From a bacterium (GTDB taxonomy: Bacteria; SZUA-182; DTGQ01): DNA of 64,000 bases. The notes beneath the pieces were generated by a model, which saw nothing but the letters and a program-made list of their open reading frames with translations, was not told the DNA's origin and did not search any database. The stretch lies in contig JBFLZW010000087.1 of NCBI GenBank assembly GCA_040755755.1, forward strand, positions 41,638 through 105,637. Direction: 5' to 3'. Each line of letters opens with the position of its first letter. Positions within the stretch are counted from its first letter, which is position 1. Below, one piece after another: positions 1 through 8,723 of the stretch. A program made the translations under genes and the position numbers.

Positions 1-552
1 AACCGGGCACTGAAACTTATCGCTCACCTGAATCCGCACCTGGCCACCCAGGACCACTTTGACCGGAAAAGCCAGCTTGGCCTGGAATTGCTCAACCAGT
101 TTCAAAAGAGCATAGATACGACTCACCTGGTTGAGATCCTGCTGCGGAATCAGAATCACCCGGTCTGGTCCCAGACCGCCGACCAGCGATGCCTGAACTG
201 TACCAATTGCACCAAAGTCTGCCCGACGTGCTTTTGCTACAACGTGAAGGATACCATCAGCTTTGACCTGACGCGGTGTGAACGAAGCCGGTACAAGGAT
301 TCCTGCCAGGAGCTGCATTTTGCCGAAGTGCACGGGGCAAATTTCCGCTCTACCCGGACAGCGCGGCTGCGTCAGTTTGTGACTCACAAGCTGGCTACCT
401 GGGTGGAGCAGTTTGGCTGCTTTGGCTGCATCGGCTGCGGCCGGTGCATGACCTGGTGTCCGACCAAGATCGATCTGACGGATATGGCCAGGGAGATTAT
501 GGCTTCCGAGGGGCTTTATACAGCCGGGAGAGTGAAGAAGAGAGCGGATTGA
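1..552 (+). CDS. hydB: Sulfhydrogenase beta-type iron-sulfur subunit, 5'-truncated by window edge
   Basis: The reading frame is open from base 1, so the true start lies outside the window and 183 residues are visible. Two cysteine clusters are seen: CLNCTNCTKVCPTC at about 190-231 and GCFGCIGCGRCMTWCP at about 418-465. They fit ligands of two [4Fe-4S] clusters. This matches the C-terminal half of the beta subunit of group 3b (sulfhydrogenase-type) [NiFe] hydrogenases, which passes electrons between the diaphorase subunit and the small subunit. The three following genes are the gamma, delta and alpha subunits in the usual order, which supports the call. The first in-window candidate start (TTG at 88) is not a real start, because homologous-looking sequence continues upstream of it. 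Confidence 0.85.
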   Translation, partial: NRALKLIAHLNPHLATQDHFDRKSQLGLELLNQFQKSIDTTHLVEILLRNQNHPVWSQTADQRCLNCTNCTKVCPTCFCYNVKDTISFDLTRCERSRYKDSCQELHFAEVHGANFRSTRTARLRQFVTHKLATWVEQFGCFGCIGCGRCMTWCPTKIDLTDMAREIMASEGLYTAGRVKKRAD

Positions 553-582
553 CAAGGCGCGAGACGCCAAAAAACAAAGGAA

Positions 583-617
583 ACCACAGAGACACAGAGA
601 CACAGAGACACTGAGAT
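583..617 (+). repeat. Short tandem ACAGAGAC repeat between hydB and hydG
   Basis: The 126-bp gap between the first two hydrogenase genes holds about three tandem copies of an 8-base unit, acagagac. The tract resembles the 'cgcagagacgcagag' and 'cacgaaacacacgaaa' tracts found elsewhere in this window (12.9, 39.7 and 55.9 kb). It is non-coding as far as can be seen. Confidence 0.6.
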
Positions 618-678
618 ACTTAAGGCAGATACCGGGATTAAGGCACAGAGAAAAGCAACGGAGTGAGATAAACGGCTT

Positions 679-1506
679 ATGGATCATCCACATTATCGAA
701 CCGCCAGGCTGGTAGAGGTTCAACCGGAGACAGCGGATACCAGCTCCTATGAATTTATTCTGGAAGATGGGCAGGATTTGCGGTTTTCACCCGGACAGTT
801 TAATATGCTTGGTCTTCCGGGTGCAGGGGAGGCAGCTCTCTCATTCAGCTCCCTTTCGGCACCGGGCAGCAGCCGGTTCGTTCATACTATCCGCAGGGCA
901 GGAAACGTAACCGGCCTGATCGAGGAGCTTCAACCCGGCCAGAGACTGATGGTCAGGGGACCTTTCGGGAATGGCTGGCCCATTGAACAGGCCGTGGGGT
1001 GTGACATCCTGCTGGTTGCCGGCGGGATCGGGCTGGCACCCATCAGACCCTTGCTTCTCCATTGTCTGGAGAAGAGAAACCGGATCAGAAACCTGGTTTT
1101 GATCTTCGGGGCCAGAACACCTGGCGAGATGATCTTTCAGCAGGATCTGGCCACCTGGCAGGAGCAGGATGAGGTAACCACGATCTACTGCGTTGACCGG
1201 CTGAGCGGAGAATCCTCCCTGCCGCTGCGGCAGGGACTGGTGACCCACTTCATGGAAGGGCTGGGCCTCGATCTTCGAAACACGGTGGCCTGTATCTGCG
1301 GCCCGGAGATCATGATGCGCTTTGTGGCCCGCAACCTCATGCTGCAAGGATACCGGGAAGAGCGGATTTTCGTTTCGATGGAAAGAAGAATGCGCTGCGG
1401 CACTGCCCATTGCGGCCATTGCCAGATTGGTTCCAAATTTGTCTGCCAGGACGGGCCGGTCTTTTCTTATCCCGATATCCAGCGATTTGCGGATACGGTC
1501 TTATAG
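679..1506 (+). CDS. hydG: Sulfhydrogenase gamma subunit: FAD/NAD(P)-binding diaphorase
   Basis: This 275-residue protein resembles ferredoxin-NADP reductase-type flavoproteins. An N-terminal FAD-binding beta barrel covers about residues 1-95. A nucleotide-binding segment follows, with a glycine-rich stretch (VAGGIGLAPIRPLL, about 112-126). A C-terminal cysteine group MRCGTAHCGHC...VC at about 238-256 fits a [2Fe-2S] cluster, as in dihydroorotate dehydrogenase electron-transfer subunits and HydG. In group 3b hydrogenases this subunit exchanges electrons with NAD(P)H in the cytoplasm. The gene lies between hydB and hydD in one orientation and is probably co-transcribed with them. Confidence 0.88.
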   Translation: MDHPHYRTARLVEVQPETADTSSYEFILEDGQDLRFSPGQFNMLGLPGAGEAALSFSSLSAPGSSRFVHTIRRAGNVTGLIEELQPGQRLMVRGPFGNGWPIEQAVGCDILLVAGGIGLAPIRPLLLHCLEKRNRIRNLVLIFGARTPGEMIFQQDLATWQEQDEVTTIYCVDRLSGESSLPLRQGLVTHFMEGLGLDLRNTVACICGPEIMMRFVARNLMLQGYREERIFVSMERRMRCGTAHCGHCQIGSKFVCQDGPVFSYPDIQRFADTVL

Positions 1507-1557
1507 AAATATGTCAGGCAGGGCAGGGCGCAGAACAAAAGACAGGGAGTCAGGATC

Positions 1558-2355
1558 ATGCTGATGAAAAAAAAGAAACTCCGGCTGGGAGTCTTTAAAT
1601 ATAGCTGTTGTGCAGGGTGTGAATTTGAACTGATCTATTTTCAGAAACATATTCAGGAAACGTTCGACAATTCGGAAGTTGTCTATTTCCGGATGGGGGA
1701 GAGCGGCGGATCGGAGGATGGTCCCTTCGATCTTGTCCTGATCGATGGAGCCATTACCGAGGCCTGGCAGGCGGACCAGTTGAAAAGGGTGCGTCAGGCC
1801 ACCAGGTTCCTGCTTCCGATTGGCTCCTGCGCGGTCAATGGAGGAATTCCGGCTATCAAGAACCATACCTCGGAACTGGAGATGGAAAAAAGAGTCTATC
1901 AGGATATTACCCCTGTTCATTCCATGAAGACCCATCCGGTGGATGATTATGTCCAGGTAGATGGGTATATCAAGGGGTGCCCTATAGGCAGGAGGGACCT
2001 GTACGAGGCTTTCACTTCTCTGCTGCTGGGGAAAAAACCTGATTTTTTCAACTATTCAGTCTGTGTGGAGTGCAAGATCAGGGGAAATACCTGTGTGCTG
2101 GTATCCTACGGCTGGCCCTGCATGGGGCCGGTCACCAATGCAGGCTGCGGAGCCTTATGTCCATCCTATAACCGTGCCTGCTACGCCTGCTGGGGTCCGA
2201 TGGAAGATGCCAACGCACCGGCCCTGGCCCGGCAGTTTGAAGCGATGGGCCTGACCCCGGATGATATATTCCGCAGATTCACCCAGTATGGATCACCAAA
2301 ACCGGAATTCCGCAGGGGAGCAGAACTCTATGGATCGACAACAAAACCCTTCTAA
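1558..2355 (+). CDS. hydD: [NiFe]-hydrogenase small subunit (sulfhydrogenase delta)
   Basis: This 265-residue protein belongs to the NADH:quinone oxidoreductase 20-kDa / hydrogenase small-subunit family. The N-terminal CCAGCEFE (residues 17-24) supplies proximal [4Fe-4S] ligands. Further cysteines follow in GSCAVNGG, GCPIG and a C-terminal block (CVECKIRGNTC, then CGALCPSYNRACYACWGP) that resembles the extra cluster ligands of group 3 small subunits. No Tat signal is present, so the enzyme should be cytoplasmic. An alternative start is ATG 1564. The 3' end overlaps the large-subunit start by 26 bases, which suggests translational coupling. Confidence 0.9.
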   Translation: MLMKKKKLRLGVFKYSCCAGCEFELIYFQKHIQETFDNSEVVYFRMGESGGSEDGPFDLVLIDGAITEAWQADQLKRVRQATRFLLPIGSCAVNGGIPAIKNHTSELEMEKRVYQDITPVHSMKTHPVDDYVQVDGYIKGCPIGRRDLYEAFTSLLLGKKPDFFNYSVCVECKIRGNTCVLVSYGWPCMGPVTNAGCGALCPSYNRACYACWGPMEDANAPALARQFEAMGLTPDDIFRRFTQYGSPKPEFRRGAELYGSTTKPF

Positions 2356-3625
2356 ACCCAAGATCATAACTATCGATTATCTGGCCCGGACCGAAGGCGA
2401 AAGCGACCTGGTGGTAAAGCTCGAAGACAGCGATGTCAAGGAGGTCAGATTGAAAGTTTTCGAGCCACCCCGGTTTTTCGAGGGATTTTTGGTCGGTCGA
2501 AAATATAGTGAGGCAGGAGACATTGTCTCCCGCATTTGCGGCATCTGCCCCATTTCCCACATGACCACATCCCTCCAGGCGGTCGAGGATGCAATGGGTA
2601 TTGTACCAAGCGTTCAGACCAAGCGGCTTCGCAGGCTGATGTGCGTGTCTCAGGTAGTGGCCAGCCATATTATCCACCTCTATATGCTTGCCCTGCCCGA
2701 CTATTACGGGTATCCGGGATTTCCCGAGATGATGCATAAGTTCGAGAAGGAAACCAATTACTTTCTCAAAATGAAGGATGCACTCAACAACGTGGCCGAG
2801 CAGATCGGCGGACGGCCTCTCCATCCTGTCTCCATGGTGGTCAACGGCTTTACCAGGGTTCCGGCCAGGGAAACCCTGCTTTCCCTGGCTGACGGAATCA
2901 GGGCCGTATTGCCTATGGCTCATTATACCGCCCGGATGATAAGCGGCCTTTCATATCCTGACCTGGAAACGGAAGCCGAGTTTGTGTCTCTTCGAAAAGA
3001 GGATGAATACGGCTCAGAATATGCCATCAACGAAGGACGGCTGGTTTCCTCAAATGGGCTGAACCTGGAAATTCACAGCTACTCTTCCGCCTTTCATGAA
3101 GAGGAGCAGGAGTACGCTCATACCAAAAAATCTTTCCTGAGGGGAGGGAGCACGGTTATGTCGGGTGCCCTGGCCAGAGTAAATCTCAAGTTCGACCAGT
3201 TCCACGAGGAGACCAAAGACCTGGCCCGGGAAATAGGCTTCAGCGTGCCGGATAAAAATCCTTTCCATAACAATGTGGCTCAGGCTTTGGAAATCTACGA
3301 TGGAATGCTGGAGAGCATTAAACTCCTTTCGGAAATCAATCCCCACCGGGAAGAGCCTGCGGTGAAAATCAGGGCAGGGGAGGGCATGGCAATTACCGAG
3401 GCACCAAGAGGGCTTCTCATGCACAGCTATGTCATCAACCGGCAGGGGGTAATCGAGAAGGCCAATCTGGTTACTCCCACTTCTCATAACTTTGCCAATA
3501 TCGAAAAGGACATTCGCGCATTGGCCTTACGATACGCACACAGCGATGATGAGGATGCCCTTCGGTTGAAATGCGAGCAGCTCGTCCGGGCGTATGACCC
3601 GTGCTTTTCCTGCTCCGTGCATTGA
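2330..3625 (+). CDS. hydA: [NiFe]-hydrogenase large subunit (sulfhydrogenase alpha)
   Basis: This catalytic subunit has 431 residues. The N-terminal L1 motif RICGICPISH (residues 68-77) and the C-terminal L2 motif DPCFSCSVH (423-431) give the four cysteines that bind the Ni-Fe centre. The open frame extends upstream to 2261. ATG 2330 is preferred because AGGGGAG lies about 10 bases upstream, and because the extra 23 residues would overlap hydD by 95 bases. The protein ends exactly at the last histidine of L2, with no C-terminal peptide. Most [NiFe] large subunits carry a peptide that a maturation protease removes. Together with hydBGD this is a group 3b, NAD(P)-linked bidirectional hydrogenase. 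Confidence 0.93.
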   Translation: MDRQQNPSKPKIITIDYLARTEGESDLVVKLEDSDVKEVRLKVFEPPRFFEGFLVGRKYSEAGDIVSRICGICPISHMTTSLQAVEDAMGIVPSVQTKRLRRLMCVSQVVASHIIHLYMLALPDYYGYPGFPEMMHKFEKETNYFLKMKDALNNVAEQIGGRPLHPVSMVVNGFTRVPARETLLSLADGIRAVLPMAHYTARMISGLSYPDLETEAEFVSLRKEDEYGSEYAINEGRLVSSNGLNLEIHSYSSAFHEEEQEYAHTKKSFLRGGSTVMSGALARVNLKFDQFHEETKDLAREIGFSVPDKNPFHNNVAQALEIYDGMLESIKLLSEINPHREEPAVKIRAGEGMAITEAPRGLLMHSYVINRQGVIEKANLVTPTSHNFANIEKDIRALALRYAHSDDEDALRLKCEQLVRAYDPCFSCSVH

Positions 3626-3630
3626 GCCTG

Positions 3631-5145
3631 TCAGGGACGTTTCTCCAGGGCAAAGAGAAAGAAGCTGCACTTTTTAAACTGCCGGGTGCCTAACAGCTTA
3701 TAATTTTTCTCCAGGTGCTGGAGAAATTCCTGAGAGGGATATTTGTGGCCGATGAGATACCATAAAAACCTTTTCCCGGATCCTTGCGCCAGAGCTTCGA
3801 AGGCCGGAATATCTTCCGCATTCTCATAGATGTGGCTGACCCTGAAGGGACTGGCTGCCTGCTGAAAGTAGTAGTCGAAATAACCGGCATTCCAGGCGCT
3901 GGCAATAATCAGGGACTGATCGCTGATCTCTTTGTTTTCCAGGACCACGTCAGCCACTTCGCGAAACTGGTCCTTGGTTATCCGGTAATAATACTCGTTT
4001 GTAAGTAAAAGACTCGAACACCCGGCGATGACAACGGCTGCCAGCAGGGCAGCCGACAGGTCTTTATTCTTTATGCTGGTTATCCCTCTGGCCATCATCA
4101 GTATCAGGGGAGGGAGGATGATAATCGTATTCCTGTCTGTCAGAACCGGGGTTGACAGGATCGACCGGGCATAAGCTGTAACCAGGGGAACTATCACCCA
4201 GACCAGGACAAGTGCTGATCGGTTGAACCCGGGTTGGGTATCGTTTTCCCCTTCATTTTTCCGGAAATACCAGAAACAAAAAAGGCACAGCGAAGCAAGG
4301 AGGAAAAAAGTCTCGCTCCTGCCCCAATACTCGTGAAAATACTGGATGAAAAAATCGACACGCGGTCTGGGTATCCATGTTTCGGCAAGCTGCATCTTGG
4401 CTCTGATGACTGAAATCTGCGGCAGATAGAGGATACCGATACCAAGCTGACTGGCCAGTATCTTCAGATAACCTTTCTCTCCTCTGCGGCCTCCATAGGC
4501 AAGCGCCATCAGGATAAAGACAAATTGGGAAAAGAGAACCAGGATTCCAAAGTAATGCGTGTAGATCAGCATGGTGGTGGAGAGAATATACAGGATATAT
4601 GAAAGAACCAGACCGCTCTGACTGCGTGAGGCCGTGCTCTGGGGCTGAATTTTCAGGAAAAACAGATATGAGCAGATTGACAGCAGAAGCAGCAGGCTGT
4701 AGCTTCTCACCTCCTGGGAATAGTAAATGCCGAACTGGGAGATCGCGAGGATCAGGGCGCTGATCAGGGCCTCCCGCGCGGTGTACAGCGTGCGGCCAAG
4801 GAAAAAGATGGCCGCGATAGCGAGTACTCCGAAAAGGGCGGATAATGCCCTGACCGAAAATGGACTGCTTCCGATATTTTTTCGCCACAGATAGAGCAGG
4901 CAGTAGTAGAGCGGCGGATGAACATCCGATTTGCTCGATTCGATTACTTCACCCAGGCTGTTGAAATCAGTCCTGACCACGCTGCTCAGCTCGTCGTTCC
5001 ACAGCGATTGATAATCCAGTTTCGCAAACCGGAGTATTCCTCCGATCAGGATGATAACCAGGAGGAACATGATGGTTCTGTTACCTTTGTCTTTCCCGTT
5101 ACCTGTGTTTTGGGTATCCAATGACTTTCCGGTATGTTCTGCCAT
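3631..5145 (-). CDS. GT-C type glycosyltransferase, GT39/ArnT-like membrane protein
   Basis: This is a 504-residue polytopic membrane protein with a short polar N-terminus, a first membrane segment at about residues 24-43 and around ten more. The first periplasmic loop holds a WNDE motif and then HPPLYY, typical of GT-C glycosyltransferases (PMT/ArnT/RgtA-D type) that use polyprenyl-phosphate sugars and act on the outer face of the membrane. The acceptor cannot be told from sequence. The gene is convergent with hydA, with only 5 bases between the stops. Confidence in the fold is high and in the substrate nil. Confidence 0.8.
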   Translation of the reverse strand: MAEHTGKSLDTQNTGNGKDKGNRTIMFLLVIILIGGILRFAKLDYQSLWNDELSSVVRTDFNSLGEVIESSKSDVHPPLYYCLLYLWRKNIGSSPFSVRALSALFGVLAIAAIFFLGRTLYTAREALISALILAISQFGIYYSQEVRSYSLLLLLSICSYLFFLKIQPQSTASRSQSGLVLSYILYILSTTMLIYTHYFGILVLFSQFVFILMALAYGGRRGEKGYLKILASQLGIGILYLPQISVIRAKMQLAETWIPRPRVDFFIQYFHEYWGRSETFFLLASLCLFCFWYFRKNEGENDTQPGFNRSALVLVWVIVPLVTAYARSILSTPVLTDRNTIIILPPLILMMARGITSIKNKDLSAALLAAVVIAGCSSLLLTNEYYYRITKDQFREVADVVLENKEISDQSLIIASAWNAGYFDYYFQQAASPFRVSHIYENAEDIPAFEALAQGSGKRFLWYLIGHKYPSQEFLQHLEKNYKLLGTRQFKKCSFFLFALEKRP

Positions 5146-5285
5146 ATAATTCCAGCAATCCTTTCTATTTTTTTACCCTACTATACTACACAATGAGTTT
5201 CCAAGGCAAGGCAGCATCAGCAGCAGTAGAGATAAATGTTTCGCATCCGAGTCATTATCAGAATTCGAGGTATAATAATGAAAAG

Positions 5286-5633
5286 TTATGTTTTGAATTG
5301 CAGGTCTGTTGAAGTGTCTTTTTTTGCTTTTACCTGGATAAAAACCTGGTAGAGAGAGTAGAGAGATTCGATTGAAATCCAGATTAAGACAAAAGCGCCT
5401 ACAAGCATAAATACATGGCGCTCCTGATATTTATCTGGAGTGAGAAGAACTCCGGGGGATATTAATATCTCATATAACATGTTGCAGGCAGCAGTGATGC
5501 CTGTACATGATAAAATTATTTTTATCGCACTATTGAGGTCTGGTCTTATGTTATCACGTGAACAACAATAAAGATAATACCCAATTAAAGCAAATCCAAT
5601 ACATACACCCAAAAACCAATGACAGGGGGTCAT
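5286..5633 (-). CDS. Small membrane protein of unknown function
   Basis: This protein of about 115 residues has three hydrophobic segments (roughly 6-24, 36-55 and 72-95) and a polar, lysine-rich C-terminus. I do not recognise a family. ATG 5633 is used; a TTG directly upstream (5636) is also in frame. Only 16 bases separate it from the stop of another small membrane gene upstream, so the two are probably one transcript. The region is markedly AT-rich compared with its neighbours, which suggests acquired DNA. The frame could be spurious, but hydropathy and the paired arrangement favour a gene. Confidence 0.5.
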   Translation of the reverse strand: MTPCHWFLGVCIGFALIGYYLYCCSRDNIRPDLNSAIKIILSCTGITAACNMLYEILISPGVLLTPDKYQERHVFMLVGAFVLIWISIESLYSLYQVFIQVKAKKDTSTDLQFKT

Positions 5634-5649
5634 CAAAAAACCATACTAG

Positions 5650-5826
5650 TTAATTATTCTCATTTTTTAAATTTTTTTTCCATAAATTCGCTATATGATA
5701 ATCTGATCCGACCAGAAATCCTAATATCCCCCCAATCAGTACTCCCCAAGGGTAAAATATTTTCCCGCCGAGGAAAGCCCCACCACTAATACAAGCTAAA
5801 ATTATGGTTGACCTATGTTCTTTCAT
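5650..5826 (-). CDS. Very small glycine-rich membrane protein
   Basis: This 58-residue frame starts at ATG 5826, with AAGGAT about 9 bases upstream, and ends in TAA at 5650. The product has two hydrophobic stretches rich in glycine (ACISGGAFLGG and GVLIGGILGFLVG), as in glycine-zipper membrane peptides, and a basic tail. No family is recognised. It lies directly upstream of the 115-residue membrane protein in the same orientation and the same AT-rich island. Confidence 0.45.
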   Translation of the reverse strand: MKEHRSTIILACISGGAFLGGKIFYPWGVLIGGILGFLVGSDYHIANLWKKNLKNENN

Positions 5827-6051
5827 AAATTATTATCCTTAGTTTTAATAAATTAATATTTAAATACATTGCGGTTTCCTATTTAAGAAGACGGAAAACA
5901 TATTTTTCTCTTATCGTAGTTTTTAGCTTGTATATAGTATACACAGATAAAAAATCTGATGTCAAATTAAAATACAAAAAATTTGATACTAAAAATATTA
6001 AATAATGACAGATGGACGGACTTTTCTCCCTGCAAAACCTGCGGGGACAAG

Positions 6052-6175
6052 CTTAATATTACAACGAGACTTTTTCCTTTCCCCTCACATAAGAGGAGTG
6101 GTTAGAGGACTCCAGGGGGTGATGTATTATGACCATTCCTCTTTCATTAAGTGAAAGTCTCGTTGTAATATTAAG
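6052..6175. mobile_element. MITE-like element with 22-bp perfect terminal inverted repeats
   Basis: The 22-base sequence at 6052-6073 (starting cttaatattacaacgagac) is repeated exactly in reverse complement at 6154-6175. The 124-bp unit has no coding capacity. Size, perfect ends and location in an AT-rich accessory patch fit a miniature inverted-repeat element, but no obvious target duplication is seen. A large regulatory hairpin is the alternative. Confidence 0.6.
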
Positions 6176-6180
6176 AGTGT

Positions 6181-6490
6181 ATGCTACAAGGACAGAAACA
6201 ACTTTTTATCAACCGGGAATTGGTGAAACAATGCTTCGGCAACACCTGCACGTATCGAGGTGATTCTTATCCTGACGGATTTGAATACTCCATCAAGTAC
6301 AAGAGTTCAAAAGGTGAATCCCTGGCAACGCCCCCTTTACCACGTGTTATTCTCCAACCAGTGATCAGGATGGAGACGGGATTGTTGATGCCGGGGATAA
6401 CTGTCCTTTCTCACCGAACCCTGATCAGCAGGACATTGATAATTTCATTTGCGGCACTAGTTGGCATCGGCGCTCTCACTGAGTTGAAAT
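6181..6490 (+). pseudogene. Remnant of a thrombospondin type-3 repeat protein
   Basis: Two frames carry fragments of one protein type. In frame 6181 the segment GDSYPDGFEY (about 6259-6288) is like the linker of calcium-binding TSP3 proteins. About 80 bases later, in another frame, come SDQDGDGIVDAGDNCP and FSPNPDQQDID (about 6362-6442), a textbook TSP3 repeat. A frameshift and stops separate the pieces, and the frame runs into the 3' end of the convergent chemoreceptor. I read it as the decayed end of a large secreted protein. The 107-residue frame at 6181-6504 is not a real gene. Confidence 0.6.
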
Positions 6491-8499
6491 TTATCGACAA
6501 TTGACACCATATTCTGAGCATTGCCGGCGTTTTGCTGGGTGACTCTGCTGATATTGAATAATGCCTGGTTAATCTGCTCGATCCCTTTGACCTGTTCTTC
6601 GGAGGCCAGGGATATCTCCTGAACCATATCGCTGGCTTTGCAGATACGATTGGAGACCTCGGAAAAAATTGTGCTTGTTGTACTGAGCAGGGTATGGCCA
6701 TTTTCGATTTCCCTGACTGTTTTCTCGATTATTTCCGCCGTGTTTTTTGCAGCTTCCGAAGCCCTCATGGCCAGGTTCCTCACCTCATCCGCTACCACGG
6801 CAAAACCGGCTCCGGACTCTCCCGCTCTGGCTGCTTCAACTGCGGCATTCAGGGCCAGCAGATTGGTTTGAAAAGCAATCTCGTCAATTGTTTTAATAAT
6901 GTTTTTCGTCTTTTGGCTGGCATCGGAAACATGCTTCATGGACTCGGTCAATTCGATCATAGCTGTATTGGCCTGCCCGATGGTTTCTTTCGTTTCCGAC
7001 ATCAATATATTGCCCTGGCTGGCATTTTCAGCATTTTGCTTTGTCATGGCCGTTATTTCTTCCAGAGAAGCGGAAGTCTGCTCCAGCGATGCAGCCTGCT
7101 CGGATGATCCATCTGACAGGCTCCTGGAGGCGGCGACGATTTCACCGATGGTCTTTTTGAGATATATGCCCATCTGCCGGAGTGATAAGGCCAATTGACC
7201 GACTTCATCCCTGCTTTCAACTTCAATATCGGTACCATCGAGGTTCCCGGAGCTGATCCGTTCGGCAAATTCGGAACAGGCCCGTAAGGGAGTGGTAATT
7301 TTTTTGGCCATAATCCAGAACGCGAAGAACGCAATAATGGAAACAATTAAGCTAACAGCCATTATTTTCAAGAAGATACCTTTGATCTGGCCTCTCAGGG
7401 CGGATGCTTTTTCAGCTACCGCTACATCTATGGAATCGATATAAACACCAGTGCCGATTATCCAGCCAAGGGGCTTATATAGCCTGACATACGACAATTT
7501 AGGCTGTTCTTGTGTCAGCCCGTCTTTAGTAGGCTTGGGCCAGAGGTAATCCACAAATCCTTCGCCATCTTTGGCGCACACATCGACAAAGGCTGCGAAA
7601 AGGTTTTTCTTCTCCCCCAGGGCACAGTTGTATTTTGCATCATCCAGAACCTTCCCATCAAGCTCCGGCACCGTAGGATGCATTATCATCCTGGGATATG
7701 GCCGTCCCATATCGTTTATCCAGAAGTAGCCGATCTTGTTGTCATATCTCATTTTACCGATATCTATCTTTACTTTCTCGATAGCATCCCGGACAGCGTC
7801 ATCCACATATATGCCGGTGCCGATTATCCACCCCCAGTCGGGAATCAGTCTGACATAGGACAATTTGGGCTGCTCCTGGGTCAGCCCGCCTTTAGTAGGC
7901 TTGGGCCAGAGGTAATCCACAAACCCTTCGCCATCTTTGGCGCACACATCGACAAAGGCTGCGAAAAGGTTTTTCTTCTCCCCCAGGGCACAGTTGTATT
8001 TTGCATCATCCAGAACCTTCCCATCAAGGTCCGGCACCGTAGGATGCATTATCATCCTGGGATATGGCCGTCCCATATCGTTTATCCAGACATAACCCGT
8101 TCCCTGCGCATAGCGGATCCTTCTGACATTTTCAATCGCCCGCTGCTGTGCCTGTTCAAGTGTCAGATCACCCTTTGCAACTAAGGATTTTGCATCCTCG
8201 ATAAAATCATTGGCAACGTCGATAATATTTTTTAACTCCTGGCCATATCTCTTTTGGAGATATTCTCTGTCCTGAGCATGCTGGTAATTCGAGTTGACGG
8301 TTTCAAAGGCGATATCAATATAGTTTTTCAGGGTCTCTTTTACTTTATTCAGTTCTTCCGCTCTAAATTCTTCGATTTCCGTTTCAACATTTTTTTTCAC
8401 GGTGTGAACTAAAGATAAGGAAATGAGCAGGGAGGACATCGCCATCACTGAACATAAAATAATCAGGAATTTCCAATGCATTTTGATATTTTTCAGCAT
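6457..8499 (-). CDS. Methyl-accepting chemotaxis protein with duplicated Cache domains
   Basis: This transmembrane chemoreceptor has 680 residues. ATG 8499 is preferred over 8589 because AAGGAG lies 6 bases upstream and the next residues form the first membrane helix (about 8-28). The periplasmic part holds two copies of a Cache-type module, each with [20 protein letters not shown] second membrane helix, a HAMP linker and a C-terminal signalling domain with the conserved hairpin [20 protein letters not shown] follow. It should sense a small ligand outside the cell and control CheA. The two Cache copies are almost identical at DNA level (see findings). No che genes are nearby. Confidence 0.92.
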   Translation of the reverse strand: MLKNIKMHWKFLIILCSVMAMSSLLISLSLVHTVKKNVETEIEEFRAEELNKVKETLKNYIDIAFETVNSNYQHAQDREYLQKRYGQELKNIIDVANDFIEDAKSLVAKGDLTLEQAQQRAIENVRRIRYAQGTGYVWINDMGRPYPRMIMHPTVPDLDGKVLDDAKYNCALGEKKNLFAAFVDVCAKDGEGFVDYLWPKPTKGGLTQEQPKLSYVRLIPDWGWIIGTGIYVDDAVRDAIEKVKIDIGKMRYDNKIGYFWINDMGRPYPRMIMHPTVPELDGKVLDDAKYNCALGEKKNLFAAFVDVCAKDGEGFVDYLWPKPTKDGLTQEQPKLSYVRLYKPLGWIIGTGVYIDSIDVAVAEKASALRGQIKGIFLKIMAVSLIVSIIAFFAFWIMAKKITTPLRACSEFAERISSGNLDGTDIEVESRDEVGQLALSLRQMGIYLKKTIGEIVAASRSLSDGSSEQAASLEQTSASLEEITAMTKQNAENASQGNILMSETKETIGQANTAMIELTESMKHVSDASQKTKNIIKTIDEIAFQTNLLALNAAVEAARAGESGAGFAVVADEVRNLAMRASEAAKNTAEIIEKTVREIENGHTLLSTTSTIFSEVSNRICKASDMVQEISLASEEQVKGIEQINQALFNISRVTQQNAGNAQNMVSIVDKFQLSESADAN
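7525..8090. repeat. 200-bp direct repeat inside the chemoreceptor gene
   Basis: Bases 7525-7724 and 7891-8090 match at all but two of 200 positions (differences near 7558 and 7662 in the first copy), offset by 366. They encode the cores of the two Cache modules. The flanking parts of each module have diverged more, so the similarity looks like recent duplication or gene conversion. Confidence 0.9.
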
Positions 8500-8723
8500 A
8501 TCCAGCTCCTTATGCCTCTTGTGAAATGTAGCGTTCATCCACGTGCCCAAATGGTGACTCTCATCTGGCGTAAATCTTGATATTCCCAATAACCATACTT
8601 TTCTTATCGAGTAAACCTTTATCCTGCTTGGGTAGACTCACATACCTGCAAAATTCGATCTACCTGAATCCAGAGCGAACGACTTATACATGGTAAGCTC
8701 CAGCGTTTTTCCCCTGAATTTTT

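Noticed and set aside
6181-6504. 107-residue plus-strand frame as an intact gene
   Set aside because: The protein-like signal switches frame in the middle, and its end overlaps the chemoreceptor gene. It is better explained as a TSP3 pseudogene.
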